64,000 nt of DNA, taken from the NCBI GenBank assembly GCA_015231955.1, contig JADGAN010000022.1, forward strand, positions 22,623-86,622, written 5' to 3'. A program made the position numbers and the translations under genes. Every line of letters begins with the position of its first letter. The first letter of the stretch is position 1. This stretch comes from Oligoflexia bacterium (GTDB lineage: Bacteria > Bdellovibrionota > Bacteriovoracia > Bacteriovoracales > Bacteriovoracaceae). The notes beneath the pieces are model-generated. The model saw only the letters and a program-made list of their open reading frames with translations, ran no database searches and was not told the DNA's origin. Positions 17,181 to 25,875 of the stretch are shown here, one piece after another.

Positions 17181-17990
17181 TTAGCGAATGAAATCTTGAT
17201 TATCATTTTGTTTATAAGTTGTCAGAGGTGGTGCTGCCTTCTCATCCATCCCTGCGATAAATTGATACTTCTCCTCAACACTCTTTGCAAGATAGCGATT
17301 TAAAATATCCAGGCGGATACCGACTGGGCAAGCGCGTGCGCACTCTCCACACTCTACACAACGGCCGATCAAATGAAAGGCGCGAGTAAAATTCCAACTC
17401 CAGTTCCCTAGAGGAGAGGGCGTACTGGAGATCCATTGTGGTTCCGACTTCTCGACGATGCAAGTTTTGCAAAAACAGTGAGGGCAAATCTGCCTACAGG
17501 CGTAACAGCGAATACAGCGCTTAAACTCTTCTGCAAAGAAGCGAAAGCGCTCCTCCATCGGCATGGCCAAAATCTTTGCAATTTCACCATCAATGGGGTT
17601 TTTCTCCTCTGGGGTCAGCGGATTTTTGACTCTACAAGTGGTGCACTTATCGCGTCCAATGCCTTTAGCATCACACTTTAGTTCGAGCATCACCACCTCT
17701 TCGCTCTTCAATTGATTTTCACTGAAGAGCCCTCTTACCGAGCGAGCATCGCAGCCTTTGACAACGATTGCGAGCTTACCATGGGAGCAAACTTCAGGTT
17801 TTCGTAAATAGACTGCAAGATTATAAAAACAGTCGCTTTCAAAATGGAGTTCCTCTACTTTTTGTGGATCGGTAATAAAGATAGGATAGTTCTTTTTTCC
17901 CTTCCCTTTGCCATAACCAATCACCATGCCCACCCGTTTCTCCTCTAAGAGTTTGCGGGCCTCCTCTCTTACTTCATGGATTGAGTTCAT
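17181..17990 (-). CDS. flxC: 4Fe-4S dicluster subunit (FlxC-like)
   Basis: A protein of 269 residues. The N-terminal half has the layout of coenzyme F420 hydrogenase beta-like or FlxC proteins: VVKGCDARSVRGL and then CDAKGIGRDKCTTC. The C-terminal half binds clusters through CIRCYACRQICPHCFCKTC (about 158-176) and CVECGECARACPVGI (about 212-226). It overlaps the upstream flxD-like gene by 17 bases, a sign of translational coupling. The start has GGGAG a few bases before it. It should be part of the electron wire from NADH to HdrA. Confidence 0.8.
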   Translation of the reverse strand: MNSIHEVREEARKLLEEKRVGMVIGYGKGKGKKNYPIFITDPQKVEELHFESDCFYNLAVYLRKPEVCSHGKLAIVVKGCDARSVRGLFSENQLKSEEVVMLELKCDAKGIGRDKCTTCRVKNPLTPEEKNPIDGEIAKILAMPMEERFRFFAEEFKRCIRCYACRQICPHCFCKTCIVEKSEPQWISSTPSPLGNWSWNFTRAFHLIGRCVECGECARACPVGIRLDILNRYLAKSVEEKYQFIAGMDEKAAPPLTTYKQNDNQDFIR

Positions 17991-18432
17991 TTGCTTGCTC
18001 CCTTAGCGCATGAAAAACGTTAAATGGTCCCAGCTCTTCGACCCTCTTGCTAACCTCGTTGACAAGTTCCGCCCATTTGCGTCCTTCCGCCGCTGAAACC
18101 CAGGCAAACTGTATTCGTCGCATATCGACGCCGACAAAACTCATTAGTTCATGAAACATCTCAAAACGCCTGCGTGCATAGTAGTTGCCCGAGGTGTAGT
18201 GGCAATCACCAGGGTGACAGCCAGAGACGATCACGCCATCGGCGCCCTCTTCAAACGCCTTCACAATAAACTGTACATCGATACGGCCGGTGCAAGGAAG
18301 TTTAATAATCTTCACATAGGGTGAGTATTGCATGCGACTGGTGCCTGCAAGGTCTGCACCGGTATAGGTACACCACTGGCAAACAAAGGCCATAATTTTG
18401 GGTTCAAATTTCATATTCATATTCATGCTCAT
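17974..18432 (-). CDS. flxD: MvhD/FlxD-type hydrogenase iron-sulfur subunit
   Basis: A protein of 152 residues with the MvhD signature: FVCQWCTYTGADLAGTSR, then IKLPCTGRID, and SGCHPGDCHYTSGN. It carries a [2Fe-2S] cluster and links the donor module to HdrA in methanogens and Flx systems. The N-terminus is an odd repeat of ATG codons (MSMNMNMKFEPK). The first overlaps the hdrA stop as ATGA, so I kept 18432; any of the four could serve. No hydrogenase large subunit is near, so the donor is more likely the flavin subunit than H2. Confidence 0.88.
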   Translation of the reverse strand: MSMNMNMKFEPKIMAFVCQWCTYTGADLAGTSRMQYSPYVKIIKLPCTGRIDVQFIVKAFEEGADGVIVSGCHPGDCHYTSGNYYARRRFEMFHELMSFVGVDMRRIQFAWVSAAEGRKWAELVNEVSKRVEELGPFNVFHALREQANELNP

Positions 18433-20450
18433 TTTTTTACCACCTCTTCCTCATACGTGCTCGTGGTATTAAAACCACGAATCGCCGAGAAAATTTGTTG
18501 ATCGGTATAACCGGCAAGGTCGCACGCTTTGGCCCTACAAATAGCGATACAACCGCCACAACCTTGGCATAGACCAGCGTTGACCTCTGCCACCACCTTC
18601 AGCACTTCACCACTGCGATTTTTAATCTCTTTGCGCGAAATCGCACGGTAGGGACAAACCGCCTCACAACTAAAACAACCAAAACAGCGATCACTATTCA
18701 CCATCGACACATAAGGATCGCGCTCCATCTCTTTTCTGGAAAAGAGAATTTGTACTTTACTGGCGGCGGCACTCGCATCTGCTACCGACTCTGGAATATC
18801 TTTTGGTGCTTGAGCTGCTCCCGCAAGAAAGATCCCAGCGGTATTCGACTCCACCGGGCGCAGCTTAGGGTGTGCCTCCGAATAAAAGTGGTGTTGGTCA
18901 TAGGGAGTCCCCACCTTTTGTGCCAGTGCCGCTGCACCCACACTGGGTTTCACCGCAGAGGCGAGCACCACCATATCGGCAACGATCTCCACTTGCTCTC
19001 CAAGCAGTGTATCCGCTCCCTTCACTACGAGCTTCTTCACCCCCTCGATCTCTTTTTCATAGACGCGCGCCACTCTCCCCCGCACATAGATGGCCTTATC
19101 TTGTTCGATCGCTCGCCGAACAAACTCATCGTAATTTTTTCCGCTGGCCCTCACATCCATATAGAAGACGTAGGCCTTACCACCATGGACTTTATGCTGG
19201 TAGAGCATGGCGTGTTTTGCCACATACATACAGCAGATCTTCGAGCAGTAGGAGATGCCTTTGGCCAGATCGCGCGAGCCTGCACACGATAGGAACACCA
19301 CCGTCTCGGGACGACGCCCATCGGAGGGGCGCTTGAGCTCACCACTGGTGGGCCCACTAGCAGAGGCCAAACGCTCAAACTGCAATCCGGTAATCACATC
19401 GGGATAGCGGCCGCCACCATACTCTGGAAAAAAAGTTGCAGGCAAGGTCTCATAACCGGTTGCCAGCACGATCGCACCAATACGCTCCTCAACAATCTCA
19501 TCCTCTTGTTCGTAGCGAATCGCTTTTGGTCCACACACCTTCTCACAAATTTTACACTTACCCTTGGTAAAGTAGAGGCAGTGCTTACGATCGATCACCG
19601 GTTTATTGGGAACCGCTTGGGGAAAGGGAACATAGATCGCTTTTCTCTTTCCCAGTCCCTCTTCAAACTCGGAAGCAATATTTTTTTGCGGACACTTCTC
19701 TTGGCAAATACCACACCCAGTACAGCTACTCGTATCCACCGAGCGCGCCTTCTTTCTAATTTTTACCTCGAAATTTCCCACAAAGCCGCTGACACTCTCC
19801 ACCTCGGCGTAGCTGTAGAGTTTAATCTTCGGGTGGCGAGCAACCTCCACCATCCTTGGAGTGAGAATACATTGGGAGCAATCGAGCGTAGGAAAGGTCT
19901 CCGAAAGTCCCGCCATATGGCCACCAATCGAGGGCGTGCGCTCAACCAGCACCACCTCATGTCCCCCATTAGCAATATCGAGTGCTGCCTGAATCCCGGC
20001 AATCCCGCCTCCCACCACCATCGCTCGTGCGGTAATCGGCACTGTAATATTTTTAAGTTGTAAATTGTAGCGGACGCGCTCTACCGTTGAACGGGTAATG
20101 GCGATCGCCTTCTTGGTGGCCTCCTCCTTGTTCTCATGCACCCAGGAGCAGTGCTCGCGAATGTTGGCCACCTCGAGCAGGAAAGGGTTTAGCCCCGCCT
20201 CCTCGGCGGCAGTACGAAAGGTCTTCTCATGCATCAGCGGACTACAAAGCGCCACCACCACACCATCAAGGGCATCGTTTTTGATCGACTCCTTCATGAT
20301 CTTTTGTCCAGGATCAGAGCACATATACTTGTACTCGACGGAGGTGACTACACCTGGAACTCCCGCCATCGCCTCTGCCACCTTCACCACATCGACGGTA
20401 CGAGAGATATTTTCACCACACCAACAAATAAAGACTCCTATACGGGCCAT
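18429..20450 (-). CDS. hdrA: Heterodisulfide reductase subunit A-like flavoprotein
   Basis: A protein of 673 residues, close to methanogen HdrA (about 650). The N-terminal domain has GVFICWCGENIS. The FAD fold starts at MVVGGGIAGIQAALDIANGG (about 146-165), followed by PSIGGHMAGLSE and the HdrA-specific LDCSQCILTPRM. Clusters are bound by CTGCGICQEKCP, then CLYFTKGKCKICEKVC, and at the C-terminus by CFGCFSCEAVCP and CQGCGGCIAICRAKACD. HdrA is the site of electron bifurcation: its flavin splits electrons between ferredoxin and HdrB. GAAGGAAGGA sits before the ATG. No selenocysteine codon was noticed in the key sites. Confidence 0.93.
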   Translation of the reverse strand: MARIGVFICWCGENISRTVDVVKVAEAMAGVPGVVTSVEYKYMCSDPGQKIMKESIKNDALDGVVVALCSPLMHEKTFRTAAEEAGLNPFLLEVANIREHCSWVHENKEEATKKAIAITRSTVERVRYNLQLKNITVPITARAMVVGGGIAGIQAALDIANGGHEVVLVERTPSIGGHMAGLSETFPTLDCSQCILTPRMVEVARHPKIKLYSYAEVESVSGFVGNFEVKIRKKARSVDTSSCTGCGICQEKCPQKNIASEFEEGLGKRKAIYVPFPQAVPNKPVIDRKHCLYFTKGKCKICEKVCGPKAIRYEQEDEIVEERIGAIVLATGYETLPATFFPEYGGGRYPDVITGLQFERLASASGPTSGELKRPSDGRRPETVVFLSCAGSRDLAKGISYCSKICCMYVAKHAMLYQHKVHGGKAYVFYMDVRASGKNYDEFVRRAIEQDKAIYVRGRVARVYEKEIEGVKKLVVKGADTLLGEQVEIVADMVVLASAVKPSVGAAALAQKVGTPYDQHHFYSEAHPKLRPVESNTAGIFLAGAAQAPKDIPESVADASAAASKVQILFSRKEMERDPYVSMVNSDRCFGCFSCEAVCPYRAISRKEIKNRSGEVLKVVAEVNAGLCQGCGGCIAICRAKACDLAGYTDQQIFSAIRGFNTTSTYEEEVVKK

Positions 20451-20480
20451 AGACTATCCTTCCTTCTTTCTTCAAACTTC

Positions 20481-21368
20481 TTATTGATTCAAGTAAGCAC
20501 CAAGGGTGGATTGCACCTCGACCAAGTGACGATGAAACGAAAGCTTCTCTTTTTGTGCCCCCATTGCGAGTGCCATCAATTGAGTAAAATAGAGCACCGG
20601 CATTTTAAAATCAATGCGTTTTTGATTTTGTAAATCGATCTGTCGCATATCGAGATTTGCTTGGCAAAGTGGACAAGCAACTGCAATCACTTGCGCCTTC
20701 GCATCCTTTGCCTCTCGTAAAAGCTTCTCCACCAAATTTAAGACCCAATCGCTCTTACTAAGCGTAAGACTAGCACCACAACACTCGGTCTTCATGGGCC
20801 AATCCACCGCTACCGCTCCCATACACTCCATGATCTTATCCATGCTGGTAGGATTTTCTAAATCATCAAAGGTGGCCACCTCTGGCGGCCTTACCAGCAA
20901 GCACCCATAGTAGGAGACCACCCTTAAACTCTTAAGTGGTTTTGTAACCAAGGCCTGCAAGCGTGCAGTGCCCACACTTTGCATCAGGATTTCCAAAATA
21001 TGCAGCGGTTTTACTCCTCCCTCATACTTCTCTTCCAAGACCAGCTCCACCTCTGCTTTAAGTTTTGAGTCGTGTTCCAGCTGCATGGTCGTGGTCTTTA
21101 GGCGCGAAAAGCAAGCAGCACAAGAGATCGCCACCTCACTCTTGCCACTCTTCCCCACCAAATTTAAATTTCTTGCTGGTAAAGCGTAGGCGAGTAAACG
21201 ATCTTTGTAGTGTGCGGCGGTGGCCCCACAACAGGACCAATCGGCCAGCTCTGATAGTTTGATCCCTAGGCGGGTAAACACCTCTTTTGTTGCAATATCA
21301 AACTCTTTTGCCATTCCCTCCAGGGAGCAACCAGGGTAGTAAGCATACTCTCTCTTTTCTATGTCCAT
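20481..21368 (-). CDS. hdrB: Heterodisulfide reductase subunit B-like protein
   Basis: A CCG-domain protein of 295 residues. Both copies of the long Cys motif are visible: YYPGCSLEG ... WSCCGATAA ... ISCAACFSR in the first half, and VSYYGCLLV ... TECCGASLT ... VACPLCQANLD in the second. These ligate the two unusual non-cubane [4Fe-4S] clusters that reduce disulfides. The substrate is unknown here: bacteria lack CoM-S-S-CoB, and DsrC is the partner suggested in sulfate reducers, but no dsrC is in this window. AAAGGATAAT lies before the ATG; the gap to hdrC is 6 bases. Confidence 0.9.
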   Translation of the reverse strand: MDIEKREYAYYPGCSLEGMAKEFDIATKEVFTRLGIKLSELADWSCCGATAAHYKDRLLAYALPARNLNLVGKSGKSEVAISCAACFSRLKTTTMQLEHDSKLKAEVELVLEEKYEGGVKPLHILEILMQSVGTARLQALVTKPLKSLRVVSYYGCLLVRPPEVATFDDLENPTSMDKIMECMGAVAVDWPMKTECCGASLTLSKSDWVLNLVEKLLREAKDAKAQVIAVACPLCQANLDMRQIDLQNQKRIDFKMPVLYFTQLMALAMGAQKEKLSFHRHLVEVQSTLGAYLNQ

Positions 21369-21374
21369 AGATGA

Positions 21375-21935
21375 TTATCCTTTCTGTGCACGATACTTTT
21401 CTACATTTTTAAAAATACGCTGAAACTCTTTAATCCCGTTTATACGGTGAGGAAGCAGCGGTAACTTTCCTTTGACAAGCAGGGAGGGACCCTTGCTGGC
21501 ATCTTTAAACAAGTCACCACTACGAAGATTATAGATGGCGGCCAACATCGGTTCAAAGATGCGGCCAAAGGTATAAATATTGGAGAGAAAAATTTTGTGT
21601 GCTAAAAGAATATGGCGAACAGCACCCTTTGTAGCATACTTGCGCTGCAATTTTTTATCGGCAAAGAGGCGATTTCTTAGCGTGTCCCAAATCTCGACAA
21701 TCTTAATCTCTTGGGGACAGCGACTCTGGCAAGTTTCACAGGCCACGCACACCCAGAGCGAGTTAGAGCGGTAGATGGCATCGTAATTTCCCAATTGCAA
21801 CTGCCGCATCATCTGACTGGTGGAGAGTTCCATTTGCGAAGCGAGCGGGCAACCCGCCGAACATTTTCCACACTGATAACATTTAGCACCCATTACTTTT
21901 AACTCATCTTGCTCCGTATGGGGATGTGCTTGCAT
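21375..21935 (-). CDS. hdrC: Heterodisulfide reductase subunit C-like ferredoxin protein
   Basis: A protein of 186 residues with two [4Fe-4S] motifs: CYQCGKCSAGCPLA (about 18-31) and CVACETCQSRCPQEI (about 60-74). It is followed by a helical C-terminal part. HdrC conveys electrons from HdrA to HdrB. This is the first gene of the seven-gene leftward operon, with GGGAGATTTCAAG before the ATG and a 90-base gap to asnC. The order (hdrC-B-A, then flxD-C-B-A-like) is the reverse of the flxABCD-hdrABC order known from Desulfovibrio. No regulator site was recognised in the gap. Confidence 0.9.
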   Translation of the reverse strand: MQAHPHTEQDELKVMGAKCYQCGKCSAGCPLASQMELSTSQMMRQLQLGNYDAIYRSNSLWVCVACETCQSRCPQEIKIVEIWDTLRNRLFADKKLQRKYATKGAVRHILLAHKIFLSNIYTFGRIFEPMLAAIYNLRSGDLFKDASKGPSLLVKGKLPLLPHRINGIKEFQRIFKNVEKYRAQKG

Positions 21936-22025
21936 CTTGAAATCTCCCTCTTAAAGTTACAACTGTGAATCCAAAAACGTTACTTATTTTTTACAAGCAA
22001 AGGCCCTTGAATGTAAAGGCGCATT

Positions 22026-22508
22026 TCACTTCTCCTCTTTTTTCTCCTCAAAGAAAACATCACGAAGCACCGGCGTATCTAAACAAATGAGTGTTTCAGT
22101 CGACTGGATCTCCTCTAGCGACTGCAATTTTTCCGCTAGAAAGAGATGCATCTCTCGAATATTTTTTACTAGGATCTTTATAAAGAGACTATAAGGCCCT
22201 GTGGTATAATGGATCTCGATCACCTCTGAAAATTTTTGCAACCGCTTAAGCACCTTTTTATAGTCGCCAGCATTGGATAGTTTAATCCCAATAAACGCCA
22301 TCACCTCCATGCCTAACTTAGCATAATCGACCAAGAGCTTTGATCCCCGGATAATCCCCGCCTCCTTCATCTTATTGATGCGCACATGGATGGTGCCCCC
22401 TGAAACAATCAACTCTTTGGCGATATCTTGGTAGGAGATGCGGGAATCGCCCATTAAGCGTGCCAGTATTGCCAGATCTAACTTATCAACTTCATAATTT
22501 TGCTCCAT
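22026..22508 (-). CDS. asnC: AsnC, Lrp/AsnC-family regulator
   Basis: A protein of 160 residues. The N-terminal helix-turn-helix reads LMGDSRISYQDIAKELIVSGGTIHVRINKMKEAG, and the C-terminal RAM domain includes YTTGPYSLFIKI and EEIQSTETLICLDTP, which are almost word for word those of E. coli AsnC. It should repress or activate asnA according to asparagine. The start MEQNYEVDKLD at 22508 matches AsnC; the frame is open 10 codons further. It is divergent from asnA, as in enterobacteria, so the shared gap (22509-22681) likely contains its operator. It might also read on into hdrC. Confidence 0.92.
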   Translation of the reverse strand: MEQNYEVDKLDLAILARLMGDSRISYQDIAKELIVSGGTIHVRINKMKEAGIIRGSKLLVDYAKLGMEVMAFIGIKLSNAGDYKKVLKRLQKFSEVIEIHYTTGPYSLFIKILVKNIREMHLFLAEKLQSLEEIQSTETLICLDTPVLRDVFFEEKKEEK

Positions 22509-22681
22509 GCCTGCCCTCGTCTTTTTAATGATTATCAATTTTTAGCGCTATTTTTTTATACAATAATAAAAATAGCATTATTTAATTATTATGTATTGAT
22601 TTTTTTGCCGTTTAATTTATTATTACTCAAAAGGGCATAGTTGATCTAAAAGCTCTACTACCAACACCAAGGAGAAAAAAC
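22509..22681. promoter_or_regulatory. Shared asnC/asnA control region
   Basis: A very AT-rich gap of 173 bases between divergent asnC and asnA. Promoters for both genes and AsnC sites are expected here. I see several imperfect AT-only dyads but no motif clear enough to place. Confidence 0.5.
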
Positions 22682-23728
22682 ATGAGCGCAGTAGCACTAC
22701 TAAAGAAACAGCAAAAACCTAGCGAAATACTAAGACAAGAGGGCGCGACCTTCTTCACCAAAAGCACCTTTGAAAAAGAGTTAAGTAAGGCCTTAGACCT
22801 TTGCAAGATATCGGCGCCTCTCTTTGTTGAGAGCAACTCCGGTTTTCAAGACGACTTAAACGGCATTGAAAAACCCATTAGCTTTAAAGGCAAGGCGATT
22901 GGAGAGGGCCAGATTTACGAGATTGTCCACTCCCTGGCCAAGTGGAAACGATTTGCGCTGGCCCAGTATGAAGTAGCGGTCGGCAAAGGCATCGTTACCG
23001 ATATGCGCGCCCTTCGTCCCGACGAAGAGGGGCTCGACTCCCTCCACTCCATGTATGTGGACCAGTGGGATTGGGAGAAGGTGATTACGGCGAGCGAACG
23101 TACCCTTGTTGGCCTTAGGGCCACCGTAGAAAAGATCTACAGCGCACTCAAAGCAACAGAGCAAGCGCTGGTGCAAAGCTACCCTGAGTATCACGCTTTT
23201 CTCCCTGAAACGATCCACTTCATTCACAGTGAAGAGCTATTACAACTCTACCCTTCCCTCTCTCGCAAAGAGCGTGAAGATAGCATCTGCAAACGCTATG
23301 GTGCCGTCTTTTTAATCGGCATCGGCGGTGAACTCCCCGATGGTACCATTCACGATGGGCGCGCTCCTGACTACGACGACTGGTCAACTCCCACCGAAGC
23401 GGGCAAGCTAGGCCTAAACGGCGACATCATCATCTGGAACCCCATCTTGGAGCGCTCCTTTGAGATCTCCTCCATGGGTATTCGTGTGGATAAAGAGGCG
23501 CTCTTACGCCAGCTGGCCATTCGTGGAGTGGATAAACGCCAAGAGCTTCCCTGGCACCAACTGCTCCTCCAAGATAAACTTCCACTCACCATGGGTGGAG
23601 GCATCGGCCAATCAAGAGTCGCCATGCTGCTGATGCAAAAAGCACACATTGGTGAAGTCCAAATCTCTGCCTGGCCACCCAGCGAGCACGAAGAGTGTTC
23701 TCGCAAAGGCATCTACCTCCTCAAATAG
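22682..23728 (+). CDS. asnA: Aspartate-ammonia ligase
   Basis: A protein of 348 residues, ammonia-dependent asparagine synthetase (aspartate + NH3 + ATP to asparagine + AMP + PPi), a class II tRNA synthetase-like fold. Characteristic stretches are VESNSGFQDDLNGIEKPI, then RPDEEGLDSLHSMYVDQWDWE, and at the end LTMGGGIGQSRVAMLLMQKAHIGEVQ with WP. E. coli AsnA has 330 residues; this one has a few extra residues near 190-245. AAGGAG sits before the ATG. Its presence with AsnC and an ammonium transporter elsewhere in the window (62.6 kb) fits an ammonium-using nitrogen economy. Confidence 0.95.
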   Translation: MSAVALLKKQQKPSEILRQEGATFFTKSTFEKELSKALDLCKISAPLFVESNSGFQDDLNGIEKPISFKGKAIGEGQIYEIVHSLAKWKRFALAQYEVAVGKGIVTDMRALRPDEEGLDSLHSMYVDQWDWEKVITASERTLVGLRATVEKIYSALKATEQALVQSYPEYHAFLPETIHFIHSEELLQLYPSLSRKEREDSICKRYGAVFLIGIGGELPDGTIHDGRAPDYDDWSTPTEAGKLGLNGDIIIWNPILERSFEISSMGIRVDKEALLRQLAIRGVDKRQELPWHQLLLQDKLPLTMGGGIGQSRVAMLLMQKAHIGEVQISAWPPSEHEECSRKGIYLLK

Positions 23729-23866
23729 TTAGTCGTTCGTCGCCAACAGCAGCTGGCGCCCTCTCGTCGATTTTCCTAACTTTCACCGCAAATTTGGAAA
23801 AACTCCCATTTCTGTTTATACTTCTCCCTTCACTAGCAAATTATGCTTTTAAGGAGTTCCACTACC

Positions 23867-24490
23867 ATGAAAATCTTCCGCCTCGTACCGCTTTTGATTT
23901 TATTACAAGTGACCTTTGCCATGGGAAATGAGCAGGAGTGTACCCCTGCCTCCCCGTCAACACTAGAGCAGGTGGCAGGCCATATCACTCCTATTAAATC
24001 GTTTGGCGAAGTTGTTGATGGCGTCTATCGCGGCGGCCACATTGGCAACAAAAGTAACTATAGAATGCTCGCACACTTAGGGGTAGAGACGATTATCAAC
24101 TTAGAGTACGACGTTAGCGACGATGCCGAGTCCTGTCGCAAATATAAAATAGATTGTCAAAAGTATGGGATCGTCTTGATGAAAACCAGTGATCTCATCT
24201 TTTTTAACTACCAACGCTTACAAGGGGCCTTCAAGGCAGTCTTACAAGCGCGATCCTTGGGCAAAAAAGTCTACATCCACTGTAAGGCAGGAGTCGATCG
24301 CACCGGGGCCCTCTCCTCCGCACTCATGATCCGTGAACGCGCCTGTGGAAAAAATTACAATCCAGAACAACTCTACACCGAGATACGCGATACCCTAGAC
24401 CACTACGGCTACCATCGTAACGCCTTCCCTTTCCTCTACCACAAAATCTTAAGCTGGACCAAGAAGATCCCCTCCTGGATTTGCGCTTAA
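23867..24490 (+). CDS. Exported tyrosine/dual-specificity phosphatase
   Basis: A protein of 207 residues. The N-terminus is a signal peptide (MKIFRLVPLLILLQVTFAMG). The catalytic loop HCKAGVDRTG gives the CX5R signature (Cys about 139, Arg about 145), preceded by GGHIGNKSNYRMLAHLGVETIINLE, where the DSP fold starts. It hydrolyses phosphotyrosine or another phosphate ester, such as a phosphoinositide, probably in the periplasm or outside the cell. AAGGAG lies 10 bases before the ATG I chose. Export of such an enzyme suggests a role against a host, prey or polymer substrate; this is inference. Confidence 0.8.
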   Translation: MKIFRLVPLLILLQVTFAMGNEQECTPASPSTLEQVAGHITPIKSFGEVVDGVYRGGHIGNKSNYRMLAHLGVETIINLEYDVSDDAESCRKYKIDCQKYGIVLMKTSDLIFFNYQRLQGAFKAVLQARSLGKKVYIHCKAGVDRTGALSSALMIRERACGKNYNPEQLYTEIRDTLDHYGYHRNAFPFLYHKILSWTKKIPSWICA

Positions 24491-24829
24491 GTATGCACAA
24501 GGACCAGAGTAATATTATGAGAAAGAAGATTCTTGTATTGACCTTAGTAAAAATTCGATCAAAACACCCAAGTATAGCACTTCCGATCGTGCACGCATGT
24601 AGGCGTGTGCCGATTTTCGTTTTTCACTAGAAAGCAACTAAGTGATGAAAGAAAATAAATAGTAAATACCTAAGCAATTTGAATTTTTTTCCATGCTATC
24701 AAAAAAAACACCTCAGGATAAAATAATTCCCAGTTCTACCAGTGCACGGCCCTCTGCTAAAATAATAAAGAGAGGAAAAGCTTTGCTCTCTTAACTATTA
24801 ACCCTTGCCATTTGATCAATAGGCCTAAA
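24491..24829. other. Gap before the pilin-collar genes
   Basis: About 340 bases without a gene. One hairpin, GCACGC-(6)-GCGTGT with a T-rich tail (24591-24625), may end transcription of the phosphatase gene. The rest should hold the promoter of the next three genes. Confidence 0.5.
24591..24608 (+). terminator. Possible weak terminator
   Basis: A 6-bp stem with one G-U pair (GCACGC / GCGTGT) and loop ATGTAG, followed by GCCGATTTTCGTTTTT. It is about 100 bases after the phosphatase stop. Confidence 0.3.
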
Positions 24830-25828
24830 ATGTACTCTATCCGATTATTAATGAAGTTAAACAACACTGGGATATCACTCATTCAAATCTCCATTTTTGC
24901 CACCATCCTTGCAGGTTTGGCCCTGGTCGGAATGAGAGTAGCGAACACCCAAAACACTGTCATCCAAAAGTTCTATATCAATTTTGATGTTAAACAATTT
25001 ATGGATGCCTATGAGGCCCACTTCTCTAATCGAATACATTGTGCCAAAACCCTTAAAAACATCGTGGCCGCTTCCGCCTCCAGCGCTGGAACCAGCTTTA
25101 CTCAAATCCGCTTCGAAGATTACATCACTCCTGGAGGCAGAGTGGTTTTTGATACTGCGAGTGCTATTAACAATCGCACTTTTGGGAAAGTTGAAGTTAC
25201 CAGTTTAAGCTTAAGAAAGAGTACCACCTCCGGAAAAGTACAAGTCATTTTCCAATATCGTTATAAGCTCGATGGAGTGACTAAGACCGACACTCAGGCC
25301 ATTCTACTCAATGCAAGTTTAGATGGTTTAAATCGGGTACAAGAGTGTTATCACGATGAAGAAAGCTATGAAGCTGGGGCCTGCACCATCTTCAATGGAG
25401 GCGTCCCCGGGAGCTTCAATGCTACCAATGGGACGTGTGAGAAAGCTTTCTTCCCCGACAAAACTATTATTGGTTTTTTTCAAAGCAGCTGCCCTCCTGG
25501 GTGGCAAGTGGCCTCTGCCGCCAACATAGGTGGTACTGTCGATGTCAGAGGAAAGTTTATTCTTGGGGCCAATAGCAGCTTGGCCGGCATCGGAACCACT
25601 GCAGCAGCTTTTGTCGCCAGACACAATGACCATCTATTCACTACGTACGCTAATAGCTGCAATCGAAGCTACAACTCGGACGTTGCCACTCACAACTTTT
25701 GTGTGAAACCTTCAAATCTGTTTACCTCTGCGGCCACCCTGCTAAATAACTTCGGAAGCGCTACTCCAATTGGGGATAATCGTCCCATCAATATTGCACT
25801 TACATTTTGCATCCGAAAATGGAGATAG
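24830..25828 (+). CDS. Prepilin-like protein with tail-collar-like C-terminus (1 of 3)
   Basis: A protein of about 332 residues. Near the start is a prepilin-like helix, NNTG then ISLIQISIFATILAGLALVG. The Gly before the hydrophobic stretch suits prepilin peptidase, but the usual Glu5 is replaced by Gln. The middle is a beta-rich pilin-like part. The C-terminal 110 residues resemble phage tail-collar or fibre-tip domains: SCPPGWQVAS, then DVRGKFILGANS, an HNDH in place of HxH, and NRPINIALTFCIRK. Cys spacing (CYHDEESYEAGAC...C...CPPGW) is shared with the two following genes. The start is uncertain: ATG 24830 has AATAGG before it, ATG 24851 would leave a short leader. First of three tandem paralogues. 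Confidence 0.75.
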   Translation: MYSIRLLMKLNNTGISLIQISIFATILAGLALVGMRVANTQNTVIQKFYINFDVKQFMDAYEAHFSNRIHCAKTLKNIVAASASSAGTSFTQIRFEDYITPGGRVVFDTASAINNRTFGKVEVTSLSLRKSTTSGKVQVIFQYRYKLDGVTKTDTQAILLNASLDGLNRVQECYHDEESYEAGACTIFNGGVPGSFNATNGTCEKAFFPDKTIIGFFQSSCPPGWQVASAANIGGTVDVRGKFILGANSSLAGIGTTAAAFVARHNDHLFTTYANSCNRSYNSDVATHNFCVKPSNLFTSAATLLNNFGSATPIGDNRPINIALTFCIRKWR

Positions 25829-25875
25829 GAGAAGAGGAAACACAACACTTGAAACATACACCAAGGAAAAGTATC

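Noticed and set aside
18750..19336. Long plus-strand frames inside hdrA
   Set aside because: His/Arg/Ser-rich antisense shadows of a well-supported gene.
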